Source: Rubinisphaera margarita (GTDB taxonomy: Bacteria; Planctomycetota; Planctomycetia; Planctomycetales; Planctomycetaceae). From it: a stretch of DNA of 64,000 nucleotides. The DNA lies in NCBI RefSeq assembly GCF_022267515.1, contig NZ_JAKFGB010000007.1, positions 1 to 64,000 of the forward strand, written 5' to 3'. A program made the translations under genes and the position numbers. This document shows, piece by piece, positions 19,683 to 30,197 of the stretch (the stretch's first letter is position 1; each line of letters starts with the position of its first letter). Below the pieces are notes generated by a model. The model was not told where the DNA came from. It did no database searches and was given only the letters and a program-made list of their open reading frames with translations.

Positions 19683-20507
19683 ATGTCTGTTTCTGATCTG
19701 ATGGGCTGGATTGTCCTTCTCATTATTCTATTCGCCTTTACCCCGCTCATTACATTTATTGGCCGCACGATTTTGAGCGAGCTTCTTGATAGCGACTCAA
19801 AGAGTGCCTCGACTTCCCAGGCGGACTCTCCCTCAGAAATAATCCCTTGCGTGTGCCCTCATTGTCTGGCGAAGAACCGTGTCCTACGAAGTATGGAAGG
19901 ATACTGGACCAATTGCGACAAGTGCGGCGAACAGTTTCAAGTATCAGAGTTAATCATCGAGAAGATCTGGCTCTGCCGAATCAATGGTCAAAAAAGTGGA
20001 CCATTCTCGTCGGATCAAGTGAAACTCTTAATCCAGTCGGGCGAACTACGCGCTGAGGACATGATTCGCAAGAAAAGTCAGAAGGAGTGGAAGCAGATTT
20101 CGTCTGTCAAAAGGCTGGCCTCTGCCCTGAAGGATCAACCGCCGCGTCCGAAGCAATCCGCTCTCAAGCCCGTGATGGATCGCATGGGAATCACTCCACG
20201 CGGTGCAATTGTATTTGGGCTAGGTATCGTCAGCTACGCTTTTCTGATGTGGCTTGCGATCAGCAGTAGCACAACAAGCGCTGCAGAGAGCCTTCAAACG
20301 AGCATGACTCTGATTCTGTTTCCTCTGCTGTTTCTCGCCTGCTGGAATTATCTGTTGCGTTCAGACGATCGGAGGCTGCGATTCTTTTTGGGGATGTTGT
20401 TAATGGGCTGGATTGGCCTTCCACTCTCGGCACTGTTTCTCGTTTTCGCGACCCCCGGATTGATCGCCGGTGCGATTCTCGCCGCCATTATGGGGATCAA
20501 ACATTGA
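19683..20507 (+). CDS. Zinc-ribbon and GYF_2-domain membrane protein
   Basis: 274 residues. One N-terminal membrane helix (about 9-31), then a zinc ribbon (CVCPHCLAKN...CDKCGEQF, about 55-90), then a GYF_2/DUF4339 domain at about 98-148 (WLCRINGQKSGPFSSDQVKLL), then three to four transmembrane helices to the end. GYF_2 domains are common in membrane proteins of planctomycetes and are thought to bind peptides. A GGAG ribosome site lies 10 bases before the ATG. Function unknown; its neighbours are similar zinc-ribbon proteins. Confidence 0.85.
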   Translation: MSVSDLMGWIVLLIILFAFTPLITFIGRTILSELLDSDSKSASTSQADSPSEIIPCVCPHCLAKNRVLRSMEGYWTNCDKCGEQFQVSELIIEKIWLCRINGQKSGPFSSDQVKLLIQSGELRAEDMIRKKSQKEWKQISSVKRLASALKDQPPRPKQSALKPVMDRMGITPRGAIVFGLGIVSYAFLMWLAISSSTTSAAESLQTSMTLILFPLLFLACWNYLLRSDDRRLRFFLGMLLMGWIGLPLSALFLVFATPGLIAGAILAAIMGIKH

Positions 20508-20790
20508 TCCTTTAGCACGCCACGCCTGATGCATAATCGTCCGTCTGCACGCTTTCTCCATTTTTTCGGAATATCTATGTACCAGCTTCCTCGTCAGCGG
20601 CTCATCCGCTTTCATCATCCATGCATTGTTCCGTCCCTTCAACAATACCAAAGACTCCACTCACCCCCCGTTTTCTCAGAGATACAGTTCCCGACACACC
20701 ATCCGATGTCGTTGTGACTGAACACGCTATTTTAAGGTAACAAGTCCATTTGCAGATGACTGGCAGCGAAATCGGCTGAGGAGAGAATAG

Positions 20791-23115
20791 ATGGTGATCG
20801 AAGTAGCATGTCCTGAATGTGGGGAAACTTACCGCTTTTCTCCCGACAAAGCCGGAAAGAAGTTTCGGTGTCGATCCTGCAAAGACATTCTCGCGATTCA
20901 ACCACTACCCTCTGGGCGAAAGTCGAAAACTGATACAAAGAAAGCGACACAAGGTAGCGGCAAACAACCGCGAAAGAAAAAGAGAAAGGCACATCCCACG
21001 GCGACTGACGAACACTCAATGCCAATGTGGCAGGTGGGGCTGGCCTGCCTGGGAATCGTGGCGGTCTTCGTCGTCGGCTTTTCTATGATGCCGGGCCCCG
21101 ATGATCCGAATCTGATCACCTCATTGATCACGGGTCAACCGGATGCCAGAGTATCCCATGCCGGATTCGTCGAATCCGTCGAGGTCACGCCTCATGGTTT
21201 GAAGATCTCTCCAGCTCTTCCGCAGGAACCCGTCACATGGCAAGGAACTTTCGTCGAACTGATCAAGCTCGGGAAGTACACAACGGCCAACATTACTCTT
21301 GCTGACCCCATCGTTTCACTTCCGGTCGTTGTGCGTTTCTGGGTCGAGGATCACAGGGTCTACGAATGGCTCACCGTTCCCAAGGGAACCAAGGTCAGGT
21401 TTCAGGGGACATTCGACGATCAGTTCACCATCGTTTCTGCGGTTCAAAATGCCAATCCCGTCGGCCATCCGCACTTCGTCTACAACGAGATGGAATCTCG
21501 AGACATTAAACGAGAATCCGTTTCTGACTCCTTTAAATCAAAATACCCCGGATCAGTCACGCAATACTGGTTTAGCCTCAACGATGTTTCGCTCGTCGAT
21601 TACACGCCGCCTGAATCAATGAGTCCCGATTCGAGCATTGCCAGTTTTCTTGAATCGCAGAGAGTCGTCACCGAGCTGAATGACGACGGACAACTCACTG
21701 GAGTGACCTGTGGCAAACTCCTCGACCTCTCGCAGGTGCCCACCATTGCTCAGCTGAAACATCTCACATCGTTCCGGATGATCTCTTCTGATTTCAACGA
21801 CGAGCATCTGAAACAACTGACGGCTTGTAAAACGATCGAAGAGCTCTGGCTGTCGGGCTGCCAGGTCACACCGCATGGTCTCCAGGAACTCAGTCAGTTT
21901 CCCAATCTTCGATTCCTTATTCTGACAGATTCTACTCGGATATCCGATTCGATTATCCCTTTGCTTGAAAGCCTGAAAACCGTAAAGGTCTTTAATCTTT
22001 CCGAAACAGCCCTGACATCGTCAGGCATTGAACAGCTGGAAAAGGCGCGCCCGTACGTATCTGTCATTTCCGACAAAACAGGCAATCCAGGTTGGCAGCA
22101 GTCAATCTTACTTGAAGAAGGGGCAACCCTGACCAGACTCCTGTTTTCGCCAGATTCCTCCGCGATCTACACCGCGAATTCAAAAGACAATCACGTGGTC
22201 GTGGAACGGCACTCGCTGGCGGAACCTGCTGACGTAATCAAACGACAGTATCCTGGAAGAATCCAGGAGCTCTACCAGGGCGATCGTCCGGATCAAGTCC
22301 TCGTTGCCTACTTATCGTCGAAAGCGGACGACGCTTCTATCATGGTCGATCATTTCCCGGGAGGAGAAGACGCGTATTCACTCCCGGGCACTCTGATGAA
22401 ACTCAGTCCCGACAAGACAACAATTCTGGTCACTCGTCGCGGGGAGTCTGTCATCACGGTGCACGATTCTGCAACCGGAGAGCAGCTCACAGAAATCAGC
22501 GAGACTGAAAACAACCGCGCCGCCATCCACGATGTCTACTTCACTTCCGACAGCAGTGGACTGGTCAGGAGGACTTCCAGGAATATCACACTGTTTGATC
22601 TGTCCGATCGCAAAACTCCAGCCCAAAGTGATTTCGTTTCTCTCCATGACAGCTTCACGAGAACTCACCCCATCCCTGTCGCTCCTCAATATTGGGCTTT
22701 GTTCGGAGACAATGCACTTTTCATCTTCGACCATCGTACGAATTCGCGGGAAACTCCCCAAAGGACCGAAATCAGCGCGACGAACGGACTCTATGTTCCT
22801 CAATCAGGCACACTCCTCGTCTACGAACTGAATGGCCCGATCCGCGTCATCGATCCACTGGAGTTGTCTGTGATTGCAACCATTCCTAATGACGCGCAAT
22901 TGTCCTGGGTCACGCTGTCCAACGATGGTCATATCCTCAAAGCGTCTGTTGCCTCTGCCCACAGACCATTAACTGTTTGGAATATCGAGTCGCGGGAAAA
23001 AGTCGTTGAGATTCCAGACGTGTATTCCAGTGCATTCTCTGCCGATTCAAAACTGCTGGCCACTTTTGACAAGAAGAATCACAAACTTGAGATCACGTCT
23101 CTCCTTCCAGATTGA
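20791..23115 (+). CDS. Zinc-ribbon membrane-anchored protein with LRR-like and beta-propeller-like regions
   Basis: 774 residues. An N-terminal MJ0042-like zinc finger (C7, C10, C27, C30), a basic low-complexity stretch, one transmembrane helix at about 80-101, a central domain, leucine-rich-repeat-like units at about 300-400 (LKHLTSFRMISSDFNDEHLKQL) and a C-terminal half with WD40/YVTN-like repeats (FSPDSSAIYTANSKDNHVVV). GAGGAG lies just upstream of the ATG. Probably a bitopic protein with the zinc ribbon in the cytoplasm and the propeller outside, but the topology is inferred. No catalytic motif seen. Confidence 0.82.
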   Translation: MVIEVACPECGETYRFSPDKAGKKFRCRSCKDILAIQPLPSGRKSKTDTKKATQGSGKQPRKKKRKAHPTATDEHSMPMWQVGLACLGIVAVFVVGFSMMPGPDDPNLITSLITGQPDARVSHAGFVESVEVTPHGLKISPALPQEPVTWQGTFVELIKLGKYTTANITLADPIVSLPVVVRFWVEDHRVYEWLTVPKGTKVRFQGTFDDQFTIVSAVQNANPVGHPHFVYNEMESRDIKRESVSDSFKSKYPGSVTQYWFSLNDVSLVDYTPPESMSPDSSIASFLESQRVVTELNDDGQLTGVTCGKLLDLSQVPTIAQLKHLTSFRMISSDFNDEHLKQLTACKTIEELWLSGCQVTPHGLQELSQFPNLRFLILTDSTRISDSIIPLLESLKTVKVFNLSETALTSSGIEQLEKARPYVSVISDKTGNPGWQQSILLEEGATLTRLLFSPDSSAIYTANSKDNHVVVERHSLAEPADVIKRQYPGRIQELYQGDRPDQVLVAYLSSKADDASIMVDHFPGGEDAYSLPGTLMKLSPDKTTILVTRRGESVITVHDSATGEQLTEISETENNRAAIHDVYFTSDSSGLVRRTSRNITLFDLSDRKTPAQSDFVSLHDSFTRTHPIPVAPQYWALFGDNALFIFDHRTNSRETPQRTEISATNGLYVPQSGTLLVYELNGPIRVIDPLELSVIATIPNDAQLSWVTLSNDGHILKASVASAHRPLTVWNIESREKVVEIPDVYSSAFSADSKLLATFDKKNHKLEITSLLPD

Positions 23116-23437
23116 CAGGCGGCATGAACAGGCTCGTGGTGCCCAAACTCCTCGGATGGCTGACCGGGGTAGACAGGCAATGTTCTGGCGATCGAGAGCA
23201 ACTGCAAATGCTGGGCAGCGCTGCTGAACAAATTGTGACAGCGGCGCGTTAAGTGGTGAGACGGCAATGCAAAGGCCGCCCGTCTTCATTGACGGTGCCT
23301 CCCAGATTTCATGTTGCAGTCGCCCGACTCTTTTCCCACGGCTTTGAAGACATCTGTCAGTACATAGGTGCGGTTGCACGTCATCGCCAACAGGTAGCCA
23401 CACGAACCAAGCACTCGCAGCCAACGAAAGAACACTC
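23116..23437. other. Intergenic region
   Basis: About 320 bases between two zinc-ribbon protein genes. No supported gene, RNA or clear terminator was seen. It probably holds the promoter of the downstream gene. Confidence 0.4.
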
Positions 23438-26400
23438 ATGTCAATTACAGTTGCGTGTCCTTATTGCGGAACGAACTATAGTGTCGCCGCCGAAAAGGCT
23501 GGTCGACGGTTCAAGTGCCGGAAGTGTTCGGAGATTATTAAGGCGTCGCCGTCGCCACATAGAGACGACCAGCAAATTCGCACCATTAGCGGGACATCCA
23601 ATACGCTCCCTCCGAAGAGACCCAAGAAGCGTTCTCGTTCGCAGCCAGCTAAAGCCGAGCAACACGACTCGATGTCGCCACTCAGTGCGAAATTTCTAGC
23701 CCTGGGGGGCGTACTCGGGCTCTGCTGCCTGGTGATTGCAATTCTTGTGCTCAGCGGAGGCGGAAGTAGCGATCAGGATCGGTCGCAAATGAGTACGGCC
23801 GCTAAAGAGTCGGACTCTTCAGCAGCACTCACGCCGCCCAGGCCAGCACCCGATGTCGATGAATCGGCGCCTGACGAGCAAGTCGAACTTGCGGCTCAAC
23901 AAATGGACGCTGAGGAGGATGCGCCCGAAGTCGCTCCAGTCTTGGGAGAGAAACCTGATCCTCCGGCTGGCGAACTGGACCTACTCGAAGCCTTCGACAT
24001 CGATGAAGTCCTTGCTGATGACCGCGTCAGATACATCTCGGATTCAGAAATCGATCGAGTTGACGAAACAGGGACACCGTCTGCAGGAGGCGAAGTTGTA
24101 TGGACGAATATAAAGAAGTTTGAGAACCCGACAGATGAAGCGGACTATCGCCTTACTCAAACGACCGTGAGTCGTTATCTCTCTCTCAGAGGACCGGCGA
24201 TTATCCAGGCTGACGGCAGAGCTGTCCGCCACATCGATGTCTCCGTCTTCAAGGGAGGCCTTAAGAGTGTATTCGTAGGGCGATTTCTTCGACGTGAAAT
24301 CAAGACACGTTTCTCAAAGTCGGAACCCCGCCATTCTGGACTGTTTCTCGATGGCAAAAAGTCTGGAAAATGGTTGCTCTTCTATGAGCAGGCCGACGAT
24401 AGCGATTCGCCCCCCCGGCTCCGCGTAAGCGGCACCTACGCCAACGGGACACGCAATGGCACATTCGAATGCTACGACCGTGAAGGAGTGCGGACGTGGA
24501 AAGGAACTTTCGTAGATGGAGAACTGTTCTCGTCGACATCTGAACCAACTCCCGCGTTGCCGGCTTCAATGCAGAGAATTACCGGCTTCATCAATCAGCC
24601 GGGAGGTTTCGTATTCTCTCCCGATAACCGCTATGTCGCCATCATTGGCGAGCCGACACTCATCGCGGGTAGCCGGACTCGCGCGAATCGCGTTGGCGAC
24701 TTTGAGTGGGCCGACTCGCAAACTGCCGTCATCGTGGCAAATACGCAAACTGGAGAAACTCTGCTCTCAATTCCATCTCACTCCACAAGGAAACCGGAGG
24801 TATTCTTTTCGCCCGATAGTCAGAGTCTGGTCGTAGTTTCGCGTTTTGACGGAGCCGGCTTGTGGAATATTGCGCAACGGAAGCAACTCCTATCCTGGAT
24901 TCCGACACAGACGACCACAGCAGACCACTTTAGTGACGATGGCAATCGATTCGCATTCTCTGCACAGACGGTTTTCACGGAAGATGGAAGCAAGACCGAT
25001 GAGTGGGCCACGTACGTGATCGAACCTGCAACTGCGACCGGCATCCAGAAAATCGATTTTGAGCAACAAGGTTCTCGGATGTACGTCGCTGATTTGTCTG
25101 GCGATGGCCTGTATGTCGTGATGGCTGGCAAGTCGATCTTCGAGGTCTTCTCGGTTAATGATGGAAAATCGTTCGGACGCAGGGGAGCCAATAATCCAGA
25201 ATCGATTCGCTTTGTTCCTGAGGCGGCAAGACTGCGTATCAAATACACGTCAAGGAATTCCAAGCGTGTCTACGAAACTCCATTCGACACCAACATCTCT
25301 TTGCGCCCTGACTTCACCCCGGCGGAGATACTCAGGAACGAACATCTGTGTGTGATCAAAGACGACGACGTCGTCAAAATGACTGACGCAATGACTGGGC
25401 AACTGTTGTACGAAGTCGAAGTTCCCCAATACGATGGTTCTTTTCGGTCCCGGTCAATCCCACCTGGCAGTCGATATTGGACGTCGACTATCGTCGAGGA
25501 CAACGTCCGGACATTCGTACTGCGAGACTTAAGGTGCGGCGACCTTCTATGGACACTTGAAGGCGTTCACGCAACGCCAGTCGTTTCTGAAACGAGCAAC
25601 TGGATCGCGGGGCTTGATGCCAATGCACGAATACAGCTTGTTAACTTGAAGGGAGATTGCCAGACTCCCCAATTGCCTTTCACTCGAGTGACTGGGTTTG
25701 GATTCTCTCCAGACGACAAGTACTTTGCCTACGGCACGATTGAATCTGATGTATTGCTGGTGAACTTCGATGAGTATACGCAAGCAGAGAATGCTGAGGA
25801 GCCTACGTCCGAATTACCGAAGCCAGAAATCGTCGAAGTGACACCGAACCCACGAGCTGCCACATTGGGGACGGCTACCATCCAGACTGTCACCCAACTT
25901 GGAGAAACGTCCTTCGTTCAATTCCGGATTGCCCCCCACGAAGCGTGGACCCCCGATCATGACGGACACCTGCGGTTCCGTGTCCCAGCGTCAGATGAAA
26001 TGGCCCTTGAAGTCCGCATCAACGATGGCAAGGGGAGGCTCTCCCCCACAGTCGTCAAGCAGATCTCAATTCGTCCCAACGAGTATCTGAATTGGGATCT
26101 GTTGGCTTCGTTCGATGGCAAGGCGAAAGAGAGCACCCGAGTTCCCATTACGGGGCCGGCCCAAAGAGCTGGCTCCTTCTATAACATCGCGACAGAAGAT
26201 CCGTATATGACGGTGCGGTTTTCGCCGAATGGCGAAACGATGGTTGCTTTTGGGAGTAAGAGAGGCATCTTGCGAACCTGGAAGTTTTCGGAACCGCCGG
26301 CGTCCGGATTAATCGCCTGCGAACCCAAATCAAGTGGAGTAGGCGGCTTTTCTGCTGATGGATCGATCTTCTGCAGCGGCACGAATGGCAATGTGATTCA

Positions 26401-27100
26401 GTTGTGGGACGTAAAACGGGGGAAGGTCTCGTTTACCGATCCTGTTGAAGCCACGCCACCAGTCAACCTCAGCGAAATTGCCGTTCACCCAATCGAGAAT
26501 TACGTCTCAGCTCCGATTGATAGCGAGACAATCCGTTCGTGGGATTTTGACGGAGCACTCCTGGAAGACCTAACGCTCTCGGAGCCAATGACGGGAACGT
26601 TCTCGCTCAGTTGGGCCGATAACGCCAGTTGCTTCATATGCAAGGACGAGACCGCCATCAAAACGTTCGGCCCTTCGGGCAAACTCCTGACGAAGATTGA
26701 TTCATCTAAGTATTCGCCTTACTGCCTGACAACCGATGGATCGATCTTGTGCGCGTTCAACGGCCGTGAAGAAGCAATCGAACTCTGGGATACTCAATCT
26801 GGCGAATTGAAAAGATCGTATCCAATCAACGATGCAGATTGCATGGATGTCAGCCAGAATGATGAAGTTCTTGCCGTCGGCCTGTACGAAAGCCAGATTC
26901 TGATCCTCGATATGACCACCGGCGAAACACTGATTCGACTTCCATGTTTCAGTGACAATCTCGTTGATGTTTGTTTCTCGACCGATGGTTCGAAATTAGT
27001 CAGCAATTGCAGCAGCGGCAAAATCTGCCTGTGGGGGCCCAAAACGACGGATGAGAAAGACGAAGAAGAAACAACTCCAGCACCGGACTCCACTCCGTAG
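23438..27100 (+). CDS. Large zinc-ribbon, MORN-like and WD40-like membrane-anchored protein
   Basis: 1220 residues. It shares the N-terminal plan of the upstream gene: MJ0042 zinc finger (C7, C10, C27, C30), basic linker, one transmembrane helix at about 84-107 (LGGVLGLCCLVIAILVLSGG). Then an acidic linker, a MORN-like segment at about 295-365 (DGKKSGKWLLFYEQ, GTRNGTFECYDREG) and long stretches of WD40-like repeats (FSPDSQSLVVVSRFDGAGLWN, LVSNCSSGKICLWG) to the C-terminus. Similar architectures are frequent and poorly understood in planctomycetes. It is probably a surface scaffold; no function is claimed. Confidence 0.83.
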   Translation: MSITVACPYCGTNYSVAAEKAGRRFKCRKCSEIIKASPSPHRDDQQIRTISGTSNTLPPKRPKKRSRSQPAKAEQHDSMSPLSAKFLALGGVLGLCCLVIAILVLSGGGSSDQDRSQMSTAAKESDSSAALTPPRPAPDVDESAPDEQVELAAQQMDAEEDAPEVAPVLGEKPDPPAGELDLLEAFDIDEVLADDRVRYISDSEIDRVDETGTPSAGGEVVWTNIKKFENPTDEADYRLTQTTVSRYLSLRGPAIIQADGRAVRHIDVSVFKGGLKSVFVGRFLRREIKTRFSKSEPRHSGLFLDGKKSGKWLLFYEQADDSDSPPRLRVSGTYANGTRNGTFECYDREGVRTWKGTFVDGELFSSTSEPTPALPASMQRITGFINQPGGFVFSPDNRYVAIIGEPTLIAGSRTRANRVGDFEWADSQTAVIVANTQTGETLLSIPSHSTRKPEVFFSPDSQSLVVVSRFDGAGLWNIAQRKQLLSWIPTQTTTADHFSDDGNRFAFSAQTVFTEDGSKTDEWATYVIEPATATGIQKIDFEQQGSRMYVADLSGDGLYVVMAGKSIFEVFSVNDGKSFGRRGANNPESIRFVPEAARLRIKYTSRNSKRVYETPFDTNISLRPDFTPAEILRNEHLCVIKDDDVVKMTDAMTGQLLYEVEVPQYDGSFRSRSIPPGSRYWTSTIVEDNVRTFVLRDLRCGDLLWTLEGVHATPVVSETSNWIAGLDANARIQLVNLKGDCQTPQLPFTRVTGFGFSPDDKYFAYGTIESDVLLVNFDEYTQAENAEEPTSELPKPEIVEVTPNPRAATLGTATIQTVTQLGETSFVQFRIAPHEAWTPDHDGHLRFRVPASDEMALEVRINDGKGRLSPTVVKQISIRPNEYLNWDLLASFDGKAKESTRVPITGPAQRAGSFYNIATEDPYMTVRFSPNGETMVAFGSKRGILRTWKFSEPPASGLIACEPKSSGVGGFSADGSIFCSGTNGNVIQLWDVKRGKVSFTDPVEATPPVNLSEIAVHPIENYVSAPIDSETIRSWDFDGALLEDLTLSEPMTGTFSLSWADNASCFICKDETAIKTFGPSGKLLTKIDSSKYSPYCLTTDGSILCAFNGREEAIELWDTQSGELKRSYPINDADCMDVSQNDEVLAVGLYESQILILDMTTGETLIRLPCFSDNLVDVCFSTDGSKLVSNCSSGKICLWGPKTTDEKDEEETTPAPDSTP

Positions 27101-27325
27101 ACCTTGACGTTTTCTCAGATCGCCCCGGTGAGGGCAAGAAATGCGGTCATATCGTTGTACCAGGTCTGAACTCCCGACTGATCACATTCAGCTGCCGCAG
27201 ACCGGCCCGTTAGGCATACCTATTGAGTTTCGGCGACGACATATCCTCCGCCAGCATCTCTGCCCGCCCGCAAGGCCGTGACGAGGCCCGCAAATACGCG
27301 CTGAGTACCGGTACCTCTCAGTCTC

Positions 27326-29329
27326 TCAAAAGGCAGATCCGTAGAGAATCTTGCAAGCAGGCTTTCTCTCTCGGAAGTGGTCGATCCCATCCTGCGTGAC
27401 TGCGGTCTGGCGGACATCAAGCGATGTTAAGTCCAGACCGGAGAGGCCCTTCAGTCCCTGATCGGTCAAGGATGTCTGCCTAAGTTTCAGACGTTTCAAG
27501 TGAGGACATTCTGCAAGGTACTGGACGCTCGCGTCAGTAACTTGCGTCCCTGACAGATCGAGAACCATTAATGATTCCATCTGGGTCAGAAGGTCGAGAT
27601 CACTATCCGTCAATGACGTCCGCTGGACGACAAGCTCTCTAAGCTTCGAGAAAGACGAAAGAACCTCGATAGCCTTTCGGCTGACTGATGCGTCACTTAT
27701 ATCAAGATTCTCCAGGCACTCCTTGTACTTCACCAAGGAAGAAATGCCTTGATCGGTCGCAGACGAACTGGGAATGTATATCCAGTGCAATTCCCATTGA
27801 GAATGACACTGGCCTAGAATTTCATCTGTAATTTTTTCGCTATTGGCAATCAGGCCCCGCAACTCCTGCAATTGCAGAATCTTTTGCAAATGCTCGCTTG
27901 GGTCGTCCACGGCATGAATGTCAACTACTTGAATCACCCCAGTTTTTCCAGAGAACTCTGATGGGTCATCAGGTGTTTTCCCAATCCAGTCAGTGCCATC
28001 AAAAAAATTCACTGTCACGCTGGCTCCATGACAGAGAAGCCACTCGGAGATGGGAACTTCATTCTTGAGCCCGTCGGGAAGCGATACCTCTCGATTGGCT
28101 TTGCTGGAAACTTCTGTCGCGGAGTTGACGATTGGATTGCCCTCTGTTGATAGCTGGTCCCCGTCAGTTGTGGGCTTTATCTCAAAATCAGGCATCCAGG
28201 CAGAAATGCCGATGGTGGCGACCAATAGCGTCCCCACGGACAGCACTGCCAGATTCCTGGAGCGATCTCGCTTTCTTCTTATCACGAGACCCGAATACAC
28301 ATCTGACGAGCGATTCTCGCTCGCAAGTGGCACGAATTGACTCGTCGATCCAGAGTCTGACGAAAGATTTTCTTCCCCTACGAGAAGTCTCTGGAGCGCG
28401 GCTTGAATGCTGTCCGATTCACAGAATTCTCTCAATCGATCAGCGATCTCAATGGCAGATTGAAGTCGCTGTGATCGATCCTCCATGAGCAACCTGCGCA
28501 GCAATTTCTGTAATCGATTTGGCACCTTCGCTTCCGGCAACAGGCTTTGCAGGGATCGTCCTAAACTGTAAATGTCCGAACGATGGTCGACATCGCTCAT
28601 TCCCAGTCGCTGTTCAGGAGAAATATACTTTCCAGAGCCAACAATCACCTGGGAAGCAGTGATGTCCGATCCTTCCTCCATGCTGATTGCCAAACCAAAA
28701 TCGACGACCTTCACCAAACCCTGAGTTGTCAGCATTAGATTGGCAGGCTTTATATCTCGATGGACCAAACCGGCCTGATGAACTGCTGCGAGACCTAACG
28801 CAGATTGACGGATCAATTCACAACACTGGGAAACGCTCAGCTCTTTCGTCTCGCTCAATCTCTTCAGGTCGCACCCTTGGATTAATTCCATCGCCAGGTA
28901 TGCAAATCCCCCGTCGGTCCCGCCATCATAGGCACGCACCACATGAGGGTGTTCCATCGACGCCAGAGCCCGCATTTCTCGGAAAAACCGTTCGTTGGCG
29001 GAATCGCACAATATTCGGTCCGGCCGAATGATTTTGAGAGCGACTTCGTTTCCCAGCGACTCGTGCCGAACTCGAAAGATGCTGCCCATCCCGCCCGAAC
29101 CCAGCGGGGCCATCAGCTGATACGGACCGATCTTCCTCGGCAGATTCTGTTTCGCGAACTCCGCACTCTCGTAGGGAATCTGTTGGATTTGCGGAGCGAC
29201 CTCTTCGGGGAATGGGATCGCTTCCAACTGGCTAAGTTCTGAGAGAAGACGGTCAATCAGTCGATCTGCCTCCGAAATCTCGTCCCGGTCATTGGGTGAG
29301 TGCGATCGATGTTCGCCTTCAGCAGTCAT
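27326..29329 (-). CDS. Ser/Thr protein kinase with C-terminal leucine-rich repeats
   Basis: 667 residues. The kinase domain (about 68-330) has a glycine loop GSGGMG at 77-82, lysine K99 in VALKI, HRDIKPAN at 190-197 and DFG at 210-212, so it should be active. A transmembrane helix follows at about 364-386, then an external domain with leucine-rich repeats (about 540-650, LVVLDLSGTQVTDASVQYL). The gene lies 135 bases downstream of an ECF sigma factor on the same strand, the classic planctomycete pairing in which the kinase is thought to control the sigma factor. A 12-base direct repeat (CAACATGAAGG type) sits just before the ATG. Confidence 0.93.
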   Translation of the reverse strand: MTAEGEHRSHSPNDRDEISEADRLIDRLLSELSQLEAIPFPEEVAPQIQQIPYESAEFAKQNLPRKIGPYQLMAPLGSGGMGSIFRVRHESLGNEVALKIIRPDRILCDSANERFFREMRALASMEHPHVVRAYDGGTDGGFAYLAMELIQGCDLKRLSETKELSVSQCCELIRQSALGLAAVHQAGLVHRDIKPANLMLTTQGLVKVVDFGLAISMEEGSDITASQVIVGSGKYISPEQRLGMSDVDHRSDIYSLGRSLQSLLPEAKVPNRLQKLLRRLLMEDRSQRLQSAIEIADRLREFCESDSIQAALQRLLVGEENLSSDSGSTSQFVPLASENRSSDVYSGLVIRRKRDRSRNLAVLSVGTLLVATIGISAWMPDFEIKPTTDGDQLSTEGNPIVNSATEVSSKANREVSLPDGLKNEVPISEWLLCHGASVTVNFFDGTDWIGKTPDDPSEFSGKTGVIQVVDIHAVDDPSEHLQKILQLQELRGLIANSEKITDEILGQCHSQWELHWIYIPSSSATDQGISSLVKYKECLENLDISDASVSRKAIEVLSSFSKLRELVVQRTSLTDSDLDLLTQMESLMVLDLSGTQVTDASVQYLAECPHLKRLKLRQTSLTDQGLKGLSGLDLTSLDVRQTAVTQDGIDHFRERKPACKILYGSAF

Positions 29330-29464
29330 CAGTTTGCCTTCATGTTGCCTTCATGTTGCGGCATGACGGAGGCTATTGTTCCCGCCCGATTCTTAGCAGT
29401 AGCATCTCGTCATCAGATGCTCGTGAATAATGCTTTCCTGGAAATAACGCGACATTGTCACAAG

Positions 29465-30106
29465 TCAGTTTGATTGATTCAGATTCTGCTTGATTTCATC
29501 CAGCTTCATCTGTGTCAAAAGGGTCAATCTCTTCTTCACCCGACTGGAAGTCGTGGTAACGTAGCTGACTGATTTGTCCATCCGTCGAGCGACCTCACCG
29601 GACGATTGACCGTTGACAAAGTGACTCCAGAAGCAGTCCCAGTGTTCAACTCTCCCTTTTCTAGCGTACTCTTCTTCTAATTCCGCGATCGCAGTTGCCA
29701 AAGCCATTTGCTCCAGAGTCGGACCTTTCACTTCACTCAATGAGGTTTCGCTCACCTGATTGGGGATCGCATCCGCCCACGAGCCAATGTTAACAGGCCC
29801 AGCTTTCCGTTTTCGGACATGATCAATTATGCAATGAAAGGTTAGCGTTCGTAGCCATTTCCCCAGGCTTTGACCTCTTTGTTCACGGGAGAACTGCTCG
29901 AGGTTTTCAAAAGCATGGGAAAAGACTTCGACGGTAATTTCAGAAGCTGGTCGCTGTCGAAGGCCCGACCGCAAAGCCTGCCGAAAAACGCGCTCTCGAT
30001 AAACAGACCAGATGCGATACCAGGAATCAGAATCGCACTGACGAGCGAGCAGTAATGTTTCGTTGGAAATCGTTGATTCGCCATCAGTTGAATTCCAAGT
30101 ACTCAT
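29465..30106 (-). CDS. ECF-type RNA polymerase sigma factor
   Basis: About 213 residues. It has a sigma-2 region (RQCDSDSWYRIWSVYRERVFRQAL, with LGKWLRTLTFHCIIDHVRKRKAG) and a sigma-4 HTH (SSGEVARRMDKSVSYVTTTSSRVKKRL). The ATG at 30106 is preferred over a TTG at 30130 because GAAGGTG lies 8-14 bases before it. Its kinase partner follows on the same strand. This matches ECF groups linked to Ser/Thr kinases and without a classical anti-sigma factor; the target promoters are not visible here. Confidence 0.88.
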   Translation of the reverse strand: MSTWNSTDGESTISNETLLLARQCDSDSWYRIWSVYRERVFRQALRSGLRQRPASEITVEVFSHAFENLEQFSREQRGQSLGKWLRTLTFHCIIDHVRKRKAGPVNIGSWADAIPNQVSETSLSEVKGPTLEQMALATAIAELEEEYARKGRVEHWDCFWSHFVNGQSSGEVARRMDKSVSYVTTTSSRVKKRLTLLTQMKLDEIKQNLNQSN

Positions 30107-30197
30107 GACACGAACACCTTCGCTGCGCAATCAAAGGAGCGAATCCGACGGATTCCAGCTCAAAATAGAATACCGCTACCACCAGTCCTACGCCAAT

